From Ichthyophis bannanicus (Eukaryota > Chordata > Amphibia > Gymnophiona > Ichthyophiidae): a DNA stretch of 64,000 bases. How positions within the stretch are numbered: the stretch's first letter is position 1; each line of letters begins with the position of its first letter. This document shows positions 10,664-21,865 of the stretch, piece by piece. The stretch spans positions 898,845,309 to 898,909,308 of the forward strand of contig CM066035.1 in the NCBI GenBank assembly GCA_033557465.1, in the 5' to 3' direction. The notes under the pieces are model-generated. The model had not been told where the DNA came from. It saw nothing but the letters and a program-made list of their open reading frames with translations, and ran no database searches. The position numbers were made by a program, and so were the translations under genes.

Positions 10664-10800
10664 AGAAGAGCAGCCTAGTGGTTAGAGTGGCAGGCTGGGA
10701 GCCAGGGAAACCAATGTTGAAATCCCACCGACACTCCAAATGGCCTTGGGCAAATCACTTAACCCCTCACTGCCTCACATACAAATGTGAAGTGGGATTT
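10664..10800 (+). mobile_element. MIR/CORE-type SINE
   Basis: The tRNA-like head CAGCCTAGTGGTTAGAGTGG (A-box region) is followed by a degraded B-box (TTGAAATCCCA) and the core GGCCTTGGGCAAATCACTTAA, then CCTCACTGCCTCA. This order is characteristic of MIR-like SINEs. It is not a functional tRNA, because no cloverleaf can be closed. Confidence 0.7.
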
Positions 10801-11185
10801 TAGAAGGGATGTCTGGGAAGAATGTGTCTGGGGGAGTGTAAACAGTGAAGGGAGGCGTGTATAAATGCCTTCTGAAATTGCTTTGTCTCCATCCTGAAAG
10901 ACGAACGTCCCAGTAACCGGTTCTGTTAATGGGCCAGTGCAGATAGCAAGGCTGGCTCTATGCACAGGTGTAGGCCATTTCATAAATGTGGACACCCCTG
11001 AATAGCACAGCCTCAGAAATGAGTACTTGGACTTGCCAGCCTTGGTATTTCAGAAGCAGGGTGACTGTTATGAGTTTTGCACATCCTAATTGAGCATTTC
11101 AGATAATCAGACATGCGGCAGCCGGCCAGTAATATGTTTGGAGTATGAATTTCACAGGAAGGTTTCTTTAAACAGGAAATATTAA
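10801..11185. other. Intron, nothing recognised
   Basis: No coding sequence, repeat structure or RNA gene was recognised. Confidence 0.4.
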
Positions 11186-11335
11186 TTCTCCAGGAACAAG
11201 CAGGAAGTCAGTCCTCACTTATGGGTGATGGCACCGACGGAGCCTGCACGGAACAATCCCCAGATTTCAAAGAAAGCCTTTGGGATTGCTGCCACGCATG
11301 CGTGGTCCTCTTCCTGCCCAAGGGTGCCATCTTGC
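11186..11335 (-). repeat. DIRS left inverted terminal repeat, copy b
   Basis: Its reverse complement aligns along its whole length with 14635-14785, with scattered substitutions. The outer end is TTCTCCAGGAACAAGCAGG, which matches the complement in the ICR at 14458-14490. Confidence 0.88.
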
Positions 11336-11589
11336 TGAGTCTCCCTTTTTCCACAGAGCCCTTTACGCACGTCCTCGTCCCTCGGAAAAAGTGTTTCTTT
11401 ATCGGCCCCTGGGCCATGGTTTTTTCGGTTGCACCGGTCCTCTTCCATCCCCCCCTTGCTCTCCTCCTTTTTTCGTCGCGCGAGGGGATATTTTCTTAAA
11501 AGTTTTTTTCCCTGTTGCGGGCTTTGTGCCCTTTTTTCTTCCAACCGCTGGCTGGGAAGGTCTTTGACCTCACGGAGGTCCTTTTTGCC

Positions 11590-12472
11590 TCTATGTCCAC
11601 AAGTTTTAAAAAAATGTGAGCGATGCTCCAAGAACATGTCACTCACAGACACCCATAACTGTTGTCTTCGGTGTTTTGGGGCAGATCATGACCTGAAGCT
11701 CTGATCTCTTTGTAAGAAAATGTCCTCCAAGGCCCTGCTCAGCTGTAAGCAGAAGTCTGATGACATTTTCCGGAAGGTGGCCCCGGAATCCTCGGCGGCA
11801 CTCTCGGTCGCCCCTCCGCTGGTGTGATCCCCCACTATGGTTCCGCGTTCTCGGCAGCACTCCGACCAGGGGTCCCCTGACATGGAGCGGCATAAGAAGA
11901 AGAAGGCCTCATTGTCGGGGGCTCCGGATAAGCGAGGACACTCCCGCACTCGGTCGCTCAGTCCCCTGCGGCGTTCCCGAGAGTCAGACAAGGAGTGGCC
12001 TCGAAAGGTACCTCATACAGATACAGAGGCCTCTGGCAATGGCGTCCAGTCTCCTGAGGGTCGTCCCAGTGAGGACTCCCTCTTCTCCTCCACACCAGAC
12101 CTGGTTACCCCGGTGTCAGCATCACAGGGTCCCACACCCGCTTGGGAATCCTGAATGTTGGCACTAGAGCACAGTGTTTCTGCCTTTCTAGCTGCCCGGC
12201 AGGTGCTCCCGCCCAGCATGGCTGGCCCATGCCTCAAGACCAAGGTTCCCTCAAGAGGGACACCAAAATCCGCCCTGGAAACCCCTAAGAGCCATGGGCC
12301 TCGTGAGGGTCCTCGGCTTCGGTCTCGCTTGCCCTCCCGGTCCTCGGAAGCGTGATCCTCCAAGGCGTCTGGCTCCAAGCGGAACTCGACCTCTGGATGG
12401 AGTGATCTGCCCGGGTCGGACTCCTCCTCAGACCTCTCGGCCACGGAGTCGGATGGGGATACTCACAGCACG
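11590..12472 (+). pseudogene. DIRS gag-like protein, copy b (broken)
   Basis: It begins with a cysteine-rich stretch, KKCERCSKNMSLTDTHNCC then LRCFGADHD, a zinc-binding-like pattern that recurs in copy c. It continues as an Arg/Ser-rich region (RHKKKKASLSGAPDKRGHSR, LSPLRRSRES). The end is acidic and Ser-rich (DSSSDLSATESDGDTHSTSSS region). DIRS ORF1 is thought to bind element RNA. Stops after HDLKL and in the SVAPPLV region break it. Confidence 0.65.
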
Positions 12473-12477
12473 AGCTC

Positions 12478-14300
12478 GTCCTAATGACGGATGCTTCCCT
12501 GCTGGGGTGGGGAGCCCACTGCGGCGCATTGTGCACCCAGGGGCAGTGGTCGACTGAGGAGTCTCAGCAGCAGATCAACCTGCTCGAGTTCCGGGTGGTC
12601 CCTGAGGGCCTTCGAAAGCCATTTGAGGGGGAAGTCGGTGCTCGTACAGACCAACAACAGGGTAGCCATGTTCTACATCAACAAGGAGGGTGGAACAGGA
12701 TCATGTCTCCTCTGCAGAGAGGCGATCCTTGTTTGCTCCTTTGCGTCTCACCGGGGGATGACCCTGCGAGTGGTCTACCTCCCAGGCCAGGAGAATGTCC
12801 TCAGGGACAAACTCAGCAGGATCCTCTGCCCACTCAAGTGGCACCTGGATCCGGAGTGTGCCAGCATCTTGTTCCATCGGTGGGGGACCCCATCCATGGA
12901 CCTGTTTGCCAGTCTGGCAAATGCACAGCTTCCCTACTTCTGCGGGACAATTCCGCACCTGAGCAGGGTGGCCCCGGATGCGTTCCTCTTGAGCTGGACC
13001 TCCGGCCTTCTTTATGCATTCCCTCCCACTCCTCTCATTGCGAGGACCCTCCACAAGGCTTAGCGGGACCGAGCTTCCATGATCCTCGTGGCCCCCTCAT
13101 GGCCTCGACAGCCTTGGTTCCCGCTTCTGCTTCGGCTCGCGTCCAAGCCCCCAGTCTCCCTGGGCTGTGCCCCGGGGCTGTTGACACAGGAGGAGGGTTG
13201 GGTGTTCCACCCGAACCTGGCCTCACTGTCCCTCACAGCTTGGTGGCTGAATGGGTTGCCTTAGCTCCACTGTGTCTCCTGGAGGACGTTGAGGAGATCC
13301 TCCTCGCGTCAAGTAAGGACTCAATGAGACAGGCGTACATCTTTAAGTGATGACGTTTCTCTACCTGGTGCTCTGAGCTTCAGATCGACCTGTTCTCCTG
13401 CTCTACCAAGTGGATCCTCCAGTACCTCCTCCACCTCTCGAAGGCAGGGCTGAAATCCAACTCGGTCAGGGTACACCTGAGCGTCATTTTGGCGTACCAC
13501 CTCCCTGTCGAGGGAAAATCCCTCTTGGGACAACCCTTGGTCTCTCGCTTCATGCGAGGTCTACTGCTTTCCAAGCCTCCCATCAAACCTCTGCCGGCGG
13601 AGTGGGACCTCAGCGTGGTGCTGATGCAACTTACGCGCGCACCCTTTGAGCTGATGGCAACGTGCTCGCTTCGGCATCTCTCCTGGAAGGTGGTCTTCCT
13701 GGTGACGTTGACTTCGGCTTGCCGAGTCAGTGAACTTCAGGCCCTCATGGCTGAGGCTCCTTACACCAAGTTCTACGGAAACAGGATGGTCCTCCGCACC
13801 CATCCCAAGTTCCTACCGAAGGTGGTCTCGGACTTTCATCTCAACCAAACCAGGAGATAGTCCTACCAACCTTCTTCCCGAGACCACATGCTGACCAAGC
13901 ATCGGCAATGTTGCATACACTCGACTGCAAGAGGGCTCTTGTCTTCTACCTGCAGCGTACTCAGGTTCATCGCAAGTCCGATTGACTCTTTGTCGCCTAC
14001 AACCCCAATCACCTGGGGCAGGCAGTCATCAAGCACACTATCTCCGTCTGGGTGGTGGACTGCATTGCCTTTGGCCAGGCAAAGGCGGGTGCCCCATTGG
14101 ATCGATGGGTCACTGCGCACGGCGTCCAAGCCAAGGCGGCTTCAGTGGCCTCGCTGCGCTCAGTGCCTCTAACGGACATCTGCCGGGCTACGACCTGGTC
14201 TTCAGCAAACACTTTCGCTGTCCACTACTGCCTGGAGAGGGAGGCCTGCTGGGACAGTGCCTTCAGCCAGGCTATACTCAGTAATCTGTTCGGAGTATAA
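12478..14300 (+). pseudogene. DIRS RNase H and tyrosine recombinase, copy b (broken)
   Basis: RNase H motifs are MTDASLLGWGAH, VQTNNRVAMFYINKEGG and LPGQENVLRDKLSRI. The recombinase then follows in another frame: LLEDVEEILLAS, LKSNSVRVHLSVILAYHLPV, TSACRVSELQALM (catalytic Arg region), TAHGVQAKAAS and HYCLERE (Tyr region). The canonical His-x-x-Arg is HGVQ here, so the Arg is lost. A Trp codon (TGG, 14049-14051) stands where copies a and c have TGA. Frameshifts near 12600, 13350 and 13855 confirm inactivity. Confidence 0.8.
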
Positions 14301-14457
14301 GCAACTCCTGCCCTCCGACCCTTTTTCTATGGCTACCAAGAGCTTCACCCCGGGGACCCAATGACTCGGGCTCCTTCGGGCATTGACTTCTGCTCACAGT
14401 CTTGTGGAGGCATTTTGGGTTACAGGCTCGGTAGCCTAAAGCTGGGGAGTCCCAAAA

Positions 14458-14548
14458 GTGAGGACTGACTTCCTGCTTGTTCTTGGAGAAAGCGTAGTTA
14501 CTCACCTGTAACAGGTGTTCTCCAGGGACAGCAGGAGTCAGTCCTCAC
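14458..14548 (+). repeat. DIRS internal complementary region, copy b
   Basis: Complements of the left terminus and of the extended right terminus are fused at GGAGAAAGCGTAG. One base differs from the current right end (GCGTAG against CTATGC), so one mismatch arose after insertion. Confidence 0.85.
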
Positions 14549-14634
14549 TACCTCTCACCTCCCCTGAAGAGTTGCTATTTTTGTCCTTTCCTTGCCATCT
14601 GCTTAGAAGGGCTCTAGCTAAGTGACCTGACTGT

Positions 14635-14815
14635 GCAAGATGGCACCCTTGGGCAGGAAGAGGACCACGCATGCGTGGCAGCAATCCCAAAGACTTTCTT
14701 TGAAAGCTGGGGAATTGCTCCTCACGGGCTCCGTCAGTGCCGACGTCACCCATAAGTGAGGACTGATTCCTGCTGTCTCTGGAGAACACTGGTTACAGGT
14801 GAGTAACTATGCTTT
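14635..14815 (+). repeat. DIRS right terminal repeat, copy b
   Basis: Runs from GCAAGATGGCACCCTTGGGC to AACTATGCTTT. It carries CAG/GTGAGT at 14796-14804 in the PHKA2 sense. Confidence 0.88.
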
Positions 14816-17439
14816 ATGGCGGTGAAAGCACATTCTGCAGTTCCCCTGGAAGCATTGCAGCCATGAAATGAGTACTTTTTTTACACTTAGCTAGAAGCAG
14901 GTATAGGCAACAATGCCTCAACAACCAGGGCCAGAGATGCTTGTGTCATTCTGAAATCGCCCCACAGTGTGTCTTTGTTGCACCATCCAGGACACGTCTC
15001 CACCACGCTTCCATGCTATATGGACATGCTCACACTAGGGACGTCCATACTGTATACCTTGCTTTCTAAAATGGGTCTGGGGATGTTTCTGTGATCTGTA
15101 TGGTTGAATGCCCATTTTCAAATGTCCATTTCATGAATAATGCTCCCAAAATGGCCCCCGTACATTGTAAGCCTTCTGGGGACAGGGAAATGCTTATGCT
15201 TCGCAAATGTGACTTGTCTTGAGCTACTACTCGAACATTGTGAGCTGACTATAAACGAAGGAATAAAGCTCAGAAATTTCTTGAAAGGCTTTCTGAGCAT
15301 GCCCTGTGTGGTGTGGTGGATAAATGTCTGTTTAAATATCAGGTGGGCACTAGAGGGAGCTCTAGAGCATGTGGCAGAGCTCTGAATAAAAGTGAGTCCA
15401 CAGAAACATTAGAGGTTGTGCCGGGGAGTTCTGAATTGTCAGAAAGTGAACTCAGAGGCAAACAGCCTGGGAATTATAGTAACAAAGCAGCAAGACATCA
15501 GAGCACGGATGAGTGTAATTAAGCACCTGTGGCCAATGGAGCCATCTGCTGGTGAAGGTAAGAAAAAGCCATACTCTGCAGAGAGAGAGACGGGCAAGGG
15601 GAGCTCAGCTTCCCACCCAGAAAGACGGTTTCAGAAAGAAAACCCTTAGGTGGGGAATGCTTCAGGATTAGTTATCAGGACCTGTAATAAATGCTATTTT
15701 TGGTATGTTTAAGAAATGAAAGAACTGCCATGTTTGGGCAGAGATAGAGCAGCAATATGCATGCAGTGTGAAGTGTTCTGAATAGAAGCTTTAGAGATGC
15801 ATTTACCTGGTAGTTTAACAGACAGATATGCTGAAGTAGGGCACCATAGGGTCATTGGTCATGTACCCTGGTTTTGAGTGTTGCCAGAGAACTGTGAAAG
15901 GGCTGGGTATTGCCAATCAGGGTCTCTAGGTAAGTATTCTCCTAATTAGAATAAAGATTGTGGCTTAGGGCTGTCCAAGAAAAGGTTTTAATGTTTGTAA
16001 TAGGGATAAGCAAGCCACGGTCAGCACCTGAGCAATTGTAGTTAGAGAAGTTCCATTGGTTGGTGGTAAATGTTTTTGTATTAAGTTATGCTGGCTCAGA
16101 GTTGTGCAAGTTAAGGTATATGAGCTAAGATCAGCTAAAGGGAAAAATCCTGTAATTGAAAGGTTACTGCTTATCTGGAAAATATTTCTAGAAACGTTTG
16201 CTGTAGGTAAGCAACTAAGCTTGTCATACTGTAGAAGTTAACAGGAAGTCTGTTGTTAAAGTCACAAGCTGTGAGTTTGCTGTTTGAAGCCACAGGTTGC
16301 AGAAAGGGTCTGGTGACTTTTATGGATTGAAGAGAGCATTTTGAATTAAGTTGTGCAGGCGGCTTTATAAATGGCTGTATGTTAAGGGTGGCACACTGCT
16401 AGTAGAACATTTAGGGAGAGGCTTCCCATTTAAACACATAAATAAAGCCTGTAAATAGTATACCAGTGTTCTGTCCATTCATGGTAAAGGAGTCTAGTGC
16501 TCAGTTCCTGGCCCAGAGAGCTAACCCCAAAGGCACCTTTACTTCAGCTGGTATTCCCATGCTATGAGGGTAATTCTATATGCGACGCCTAGATTTCTGT
16601 GCGAGTCTACACACGTTGATGGTGCCTATTCTATAAAGTCAAATCTGTGTAGCTTGTTCTTTATAGAATAATAGCGTGAGTGGCCGTGGACATGCACACT
16701 TATTGTCACGGTCACTTACACCAGCTCTAGAACAGGTATAAATGACCACGTGTATTTTCCGTGCATCGGCGACCTGTACTGTAAAGTGAACATGCACATA
16801 TGCACTCTGCCTACACTCCACCCAAACTCCACCTCTATGCTTGCCCGCAATGAAAGTGCACACCATTGATCCATGGTGCTTACTTTCTGAATAGAGCCTG
16901 ACCACAGTTCGCATGCAACTCACTCAAATACAATGACTTACAAGTGTAATTTTGCACAGAACTCTGGCTGCACCTTGCAGAATTACCCTCTGTATGTCTG
17001 ACTAATCCCTTCAGCCTTAGGATAGGTGAAAGGGATGTGTGGCTATACGATCCTTCTGTTCATAGAGAACTTCTGTTACAGGAATATAATTGTGCTTTCT
17101 CCATGGACAAGCAGGATTGCTACAGCCACACAGATGGTGAGTCTCAAGCTGAGATTTGGGATTAGTTTCTATGCCTCTACTCCAGTTTACACTACCCAAG
17201 AGTTGATTTAGTGCAGGAGGCAGATGGAAGTATGATGTGATACTCACAGGTTACTTGATACGTCTTATCTTAAAGTACTATTCTTGATGGAAGCTTTATC
17301 AAGCCTAATGTGCAGCTATCTGTAGTTGGGCTACTCATACAGCCATCGCTTTCAGTTGATGTGGTGTCACGATCGTTACTGACATCTGAAATTAACTTTC
17401 CTGTTTTTAACCTCTCTAAGGCCTCTCTTTCCAAATCAG
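14816..17439. other. PHKA2 intron with DNA-transposon and possible LTR relics, no gene
   Basis: About 15000-15165 matches the right half of the inverted-repeat element at 35868-36496 (GGACGTCCATA, GTCTGGGGATGTTTCTGTGA, CCCATTTTCAAATGTCCA). 15300-16560 contains two AATAAA signals (TGAATAAAAGTG near 15385, AAATAAAGCCTG near 16439) and could be an old LTR, without clear ends. 16565-16985 has MITE-like ends (TGAGGGTAATTCTATA, AGAATTACCCTCT). 17060-17140 carries GTTACAGGAATATAATTGTG and CTCCATGGACAAGCAGGATT, a diverged DIRS-type terminus. Confidence 0.45.
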
Positions 17440-17714
17440 AATGTGATCGCTCATATTATATTGAAGAGCTTAAAAGCCAACTTATTGACGACCGTTTTTA
17501 TTAAGTTCTTATTCATGATCCCACACTCATTATTAAGAAGGAAATTGATGGAGGTCACGTGATGTGGTGAGCTGGGGAGGTTGCGTTCTTCCTGAGCTCC
17601 GGGCCCCCCTGCTCCAAACCGGCTAATAGTGCCTCTTTTTTGAAGGCACGGACACCGAGACATATCCCCCCATGAGGCTGATAGTACGGGGATCCTGAAT
17701 CCTGAACGGGGCTG

Positions 17715-18562
17715 GTGATGGCAACAACGGTGAGACCCGGCCGGAGAGACAAAGACCGCGCGGCGGGGCCTTCAAAGATGGCGGACTCGCCCCCGAGCCC
17801 CGGGGCTCGGCAGGCTGCGACTTCCGGAGCCTCTGTGACTGAGATCACGGCTGCGGTTGCGGGAGCCCTATCGGGGCACTTTGACACCCTCCGGAGCAAG
17901 TTAGATGGGGTCCAGACCTCCGTAGACGCCATTGGACTCCGCGTACAGCAGGCGGAAGCACGCATTTCCCAGGCTGAAGAAGTGGTGGAAAAGCTTACCC
18001 TGGAATTGGCGCAGGTACGAGGGACACTACAGGCTGAAAAACTGGAAGACCTTGAGAACCGCTCAAGGCGCAGCAATTTACGCTTCCTGGGAGTCCCGGG
18101 CTCCATAAGCGATAAGGAACTGCGCACCTACATTGAAGCTTTGTCGCTATCTCTGTTGGGAGACCGGGGCCGAACTCCCAGGTGGTTATTGAACGGGTGC
18201 ACAGAGTGGGCCCCACAAAACTTACTGATTCCAGGCCCAGGATCGTACTGGCTAAGTATCTGCAGTTTCAGCAAAAAGAGGCCATCCTGCGGGAGGCCCG
18301 GAAACGCGGGATAGTTGACTGGGACACTGCGAAGATCCGTGTCACCCAGGACTACTCAGTAGCGGTGAGTCAACGCCGCAGGGCCTATGCCCCGATTTGC
18401 CAAAAGCTTATCGCAGCAAACATCAAGTTTACCGTACAATACCCAGCGCGTCTTCATGTGATCCAGGAGGGACGCCACTTGGTGTTTGGCTTAGCAGAGG
18501 AAGCGGCAGTCTTTGCGGAACAAGTGGGGAATAAACATACATCCTCGGCGGACAGGCCATAG
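17715..18562 (+). pseudogene. L1 ORF1 protein (RNA-binding chaperone), frameshifted
   Basis: A charged N-terminus with MADSPPSPGARQ leads into a coiled coil (TLRSKLDGVQTSVDAIGLRV, EARISQAEEVVEKL). The RRM-like region follows (LEDLENRSRRSNLRFLGVPG), then ERVHRVGPTKLTDSRPRIVL, and a C-terminal domain (YLQFQQKEAILREARKRG, NIKFTVQYPARL). This is the layout of L1 ORF1p, a trimeric RNA-binding protein that coats L1 RNA. A frameshift near 18170-18185 separates the two open frames (17715-18314 and 18182-18562). Apart from that it is well preserved. Confidence 0.85.
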
Positions 18563-19479
18563 TGACTGGTATGGGACTCTGCTGAAATAATTTCATTTGT
18601 TGGCCTTGAGAAAATTTGGCCTCTTGGGAGTACTCTGGACAATGCTATTGGCATAACTGGCTTGAGGAGTTTCCCTTCATCGGGGGTACTCCCAGTCCTT
18701 ATACAGACTTGGAGTACTGATATCAATGCTGTTCGCTGTGGGTTATGGGCAATGTGGTAAAGGTTACTAGGTGGTACCATTACTGAAGAAGCCCTTCCTA
18801 TCCTGTGTGCCCTCCGGGCCTTGCGGGGGAGGGGGAGGGCGCAGTGGGCGGTGGCTCTCTGGATCGGCCAGGGTTAGCCTGGATTCTGCCTTAGACCCAG
18901 TTTGGACTATGTCCGGTGGATAAGGGGCCGTGGTCCCACGAGCAGATCATGTTGCCTAGTTGAAGTTTGTTAATATGTTTTCTCACAATGTTATTTACAC
19001 TAAGGTGTCATAAATGTATTAGGACCAGTTTAGGTTTATTAAGGGCGAAAAAAAATGGGCACTGGGGGGAATTGGCATAGACACTCAGGGGATGGGGGAG
19101 CCCGGACACATCAAGGAGTTTGGTAGTGGAGGTGGAAGAGGGAGAGGGACAAGAGATGGGTGGAGGGAAGGGGGTAGGGGGAGGGGGTGGGGGGAAGGGA
19201 GAGGGGAGAGGGGAGGGGGGGAGTGAGGAGGCGGGGGGAAGGGGGGGGAAGAGGGGATATAGTTATGCCTATAATGGGGTTCCTATTGTTGGGTTGGGGT
19301 GGGGTAGCAGGGGGAAGGGGAGACAGGGACAGGGGGGGAAGGGTCGCCGCAACCTTAAAACTTCTTTATTTGTATCAATTAATCCCTTTAGGAGAAAATG
19401 GGGAGGGACCCCAGGCTCGGGGGGTTTCCTCTATTACGCAGTGCTGGCAGTTTGGGCTTAGAGGACTGGTAATTCTCTG
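18563..19479 (+). other. Long L1 inter-ORF region with a polypurine tract
   Basis: About 900 nt separate ORF1 and ORF2. Positions about 19080-19345 are almost pure G/A with many GGG runs (GGGGGTAGGGGGAGGGGGTG and similar). G-quadruplex formation is plausible on the RNA strand. No ORF with protein similarity is seen in it. Confidence 0.6.
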
Positions 19480-20047
19480 AGGGTAATATCCTGGAATGTG
19501 TGTGGGCTCGGCAGTCCGATTAAGAGATATAAAATACTGAAAGCGCTGGCTAGACAGAGCTGTGATATTGTGCTATTGCAAGAAACCCACCAGACAGCTG
19601 AGGAACATGCCAAACTTTGTCGAGATTGGGTGGGTCAGGTTTGGGGAGCACCTGCACTGGGGAAAAAAGGGGGTGTGGCCATTCTCATTCATAAGAAAGT
19701 GCGCTTTACGTTACAGCGACAAGTAGCGGATCCCGCTGGGAGATATTTGCTATTGCATGGCTCTTTGGAAGACCGGGAGATAATTCTGGGTGACTTATAT
19801 GGTCCTAATTCACTAGATCAGGACTTTTTCAATTGTATTGCCGCTAAAGTGGAGCAATTGCCCGATGTGCCATTGCTCCTCGGCGGGGATTTTAATGGGG
19901 TCCTCGACGTAGGTCTTGACACCTCGAGTGGCAGGGGTACTCGGGAAAGGACGCTTCTATCACAGGTGCTGCACAGATTCCGAGCGCGTTTAGATCTGGT
20001 GGACCCCTGGAGATTATTACACCCTTCCGAGAAGGATTTCACATGTC
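19480..20047 (+). pseudogene. L1 ORF2 endonuclease domain (truncated)
   Basis: Encodes an apurinic-type endonuclease that would nick the target: ISWNVCGLGSPIKRYKI, DIVLLQETHQ (catalytic Glu), KKGGVAILIHKK, LGDLYGPN, LLGGDFNGVLD and DPWRLLHPSEKDFTC. Coding sequence stops at the inversion breakpoint (20048-20055), before the usual YSxxHxxYSRID segment. The domain is open up to that point. Confidence 0.85.
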
Positions 20048-20055
20048 GGCTCCCC

Positions 20056-20532
20056 CGGAGGAGAGTCCACGAGGACAACTGCACTTACGTGACTCGGGGA
20101 CTCCAGCTCCACGCGAGGTAGCTTGGAAGGCCTCTCCGACTCCGAGAGCCCGGGGCGGCGGTCAGGGCTACGCGACCTGGCCCTCGAAGAACCAGGAGCC
20201 TCCACCGACACCGCCCCCGCAAGCTTTTTCTTCCTTCTGTGCTCCCGGGTGGGAGACTCCCTTTCAGAGCAACCCCGACGGCGCTCGGGGTCGGACTCCT
20301 GAGATGTTGAGGCCTCTGACGAAGTCCAGGCCCGGCCAGACGCGGAGTCCGAGAAAATTCGCTCACGTTGATTCTGACGGCTCCGAAGCGCCTTAGATGA
20401 CATTTTGCCGCACGGGCCACAGGCCAGCAGGTCATGGTCGGGCCTGAGGCATCGGAGGCAGCAGTCATGTGTGTCGGTGAGAGATATAAGTTTCTTACAC
20501 CGATCACACTTTTTGAACCCGCTGGCAGCCAT
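20056..20532 (-). pseudogene. DIRS gag-like protein, copy c (5' half, in the inversion)
   Basis: From the Met at 20530-20532 the frame reads MAASGFKKCDRCKKLISL, TDTHDCCLRCLRPDHDLL and ACGPCGKMSSKALRSR, a cysteine/histidine-rich nucleic-acid-binding-like head homologous to copy b. An Arg/Ser/Glu-rich body follows (EHRRKKKLAGAV, RARSRSPDRRPGL). The frame is open through the breakpoint. Upstream, on the minus strand, the open frame extends to 20823, but the ATG at 20530 is the best start because similarity to copy b begins there. Confidence 0.75.
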
Positions 20533-20781
20533 CGGGGGAAAAAGGGCCCCTGCAAGGTCAAAAGACCGGGCTGCCAGTGAAAACACAAAAAGAGCGCGAA
20601 CGCTAGTCACAAAGGACAAAAAACGAAAGTCAAAACTCCGGACTCGATACCGGTGTACCGAGCCCAGACGGGAAGGGTAACCGTCGTCGAATCGGATAAA
20701 ACAACGCGAAAATCGTAGAAAAAAATTAACTTTTCCCAGGTGACACGAACTCACGTCCGTCGGGCTCCGCGGAAAAAGAAA

Positions 20782-20945
20782 GACTGAGCAAGATGGCACC
20801 CTTGGGCGGGAAGGGGACTGCACAGGCGCGCTGCATTCTCAAAGGCTTTGTTTGAAAGCTGGGGAAATGCTCCGCACGGGGGTCCGTCGGCGCTGACGTC
20901 ACCCATATTTGAGGACTGACTTCCTGCTTGGTCCTGGAGAATTAA
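20782..20945. repeat. DIRS left terminal repeat, copy c (now in direct orientation)
   Basis: Starts GACTGAGCAAGATGGCACCC and ends TCCTGGAGAA at 20945. It pairs with the right repeat at 25288-25475. A DIRS left repeat should be inverted relative to the right one. These two are direct, as expected after the inversion. It is flanked by PLE-1 sequence at 20946. Confidence 0.85.
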
Positions 20946-21171
20946 TAATATCCGCCAAATCTCTGACGTAGGATGGAATAAGGGGAACAAAGGAACGGAG
21001 GTAGTAGTGTACAAATTGAAATAGTAGTCTACAAATTGGGTTCTAGTATGGGCCTGATGCCAGAAACAATAAGTCTACCTGTGGGGGGGGGGGGGGGGTA
21101 AGAGATTTATGAACCTTAGGTAGAGTATATATGGTAGGTGTTATTGGATGAGAAACTTGCAAGAAACTTCA

Positions 21172-21865
21172 TGATTTATTTATTTATTTATTACAATTTC
21201 TTATATACCGCACTATTCGGCATCAGCGCGGTTTACAAAGAACAAAAAGACCAGAACAACAGGCTGTTCGGCGTTACATATAACAGGAGAATCAACTTGG
21301 AAAAATATGGGAGAACTATTTACATAGAATGGACAAATCTGTCAACTAGATAACATGAGCAACTAATTATATAGAATAGATAAATTAGCAAGAGTGCTAG
21401 GCTCAAGGAGAAAACTGTAGTTAAATTTGTGGTGGGACTAATATGTTTCACTTCATACAGGGTAGTATTTGATAAATAGGTTAAATTTAAGAGCCTTTCT
21501 GAACTGGGCTAGGTCGGTTATGGCACGGATGTTAGGTGGTAGGGAGTTCCAGCATTTTGGGGCGTAAAGCATGAAAGCTCTGTTCGCTGTTGAAAGGCTA
21601 CATGTTGTTATGGCCTTTGGAGTTATTAGAGAGTTTAAGGCTACTTGTCTTCTGGATCTGTTTGGTGGTACAGTTTGGATGAGCTCAGTAAGTGAGTTGG
21701 CTGATAGACCATTGATGGCTTTATGTGTGAGTATCAATGTCTTGAAAATAAGCCTGCCATGTATAGGTAGCCAATGGAGCTGCTTGAGGATCGGTGTAAC
21801 ATGTTCACTCCTGGACGCTCCTTGTAGGATCCTTGCAGCAGTATTCAGATTTGTCAAAAAAACCT
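21172..21865 (-). mobile_element. L2-like LINE 3' end inserted in PLE-1
   Basis: The 21453-21857 frame encodes NLNTAARILQGASRSEHVTP, LKQLHWLPIHGRLIFKTL and FRKALKFNLFIKYYPV, the RT C-terminus. The 3' terminus at 21172-21190 is the usual ATAAATAAATAAAT, followed inward by TATACCGCACTATTCGGCAT. Only about 0.7 kb is present. It lies inside the inverted segment, so it was originally on the + strand. Confidence 0.85.

Larger units (their letters stand above)
11186..14815 (+). mobile_element. DIRS-like retroelement copy b, both ends present, RT deleted
   Basis: This 3.6 kb copy has both inverted terminal repeats. The left is 11186-11335 (ending inward at GCCATCTTGC). The right is 14635-14815, starting GCAAGATGGC and carrying a roughly 27-nt right-hand extension. 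Between them lie a gag-like region, then a jump at about 12470-12480 straight into RNase H, then the recombinase and the ICR (14458-14548). The reverse transcriptase is missing. Unequal inverted repeats plus an ICR are diagnostic of DIRS. The flanks show no target-site duplication, as expected for recombinase-mediated integration. Confidence 0.9.

Noticed and set aside
10664..10800. tRNA gene
   Set aside because: Only A/B-box-like words are present. No cloverleaf forms and a MIR-type core follows, so it is a SINE.
12013..13350. Several long ORFs on both strands in 12-13.3 kb
   Set aside because: They arise from GC-rich DIRS gag and RNase H sequence. Only the frames with gag, RNase H and recombinase motifs were kept.
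15300..16560. A defined LTR
   Set aside because: AATAAA signals and an LTR-like composition are present, but no TG...CA ends with a matching target duplication were found. It is mentioned only as a possibility.
20751..21014. Minus-strand 87-codon ORF
   Set aside because: It joins PLE-1 residues (wrong frame) to the DIRS terminal repeat and is a chance fusion at the DIRS insertion point.
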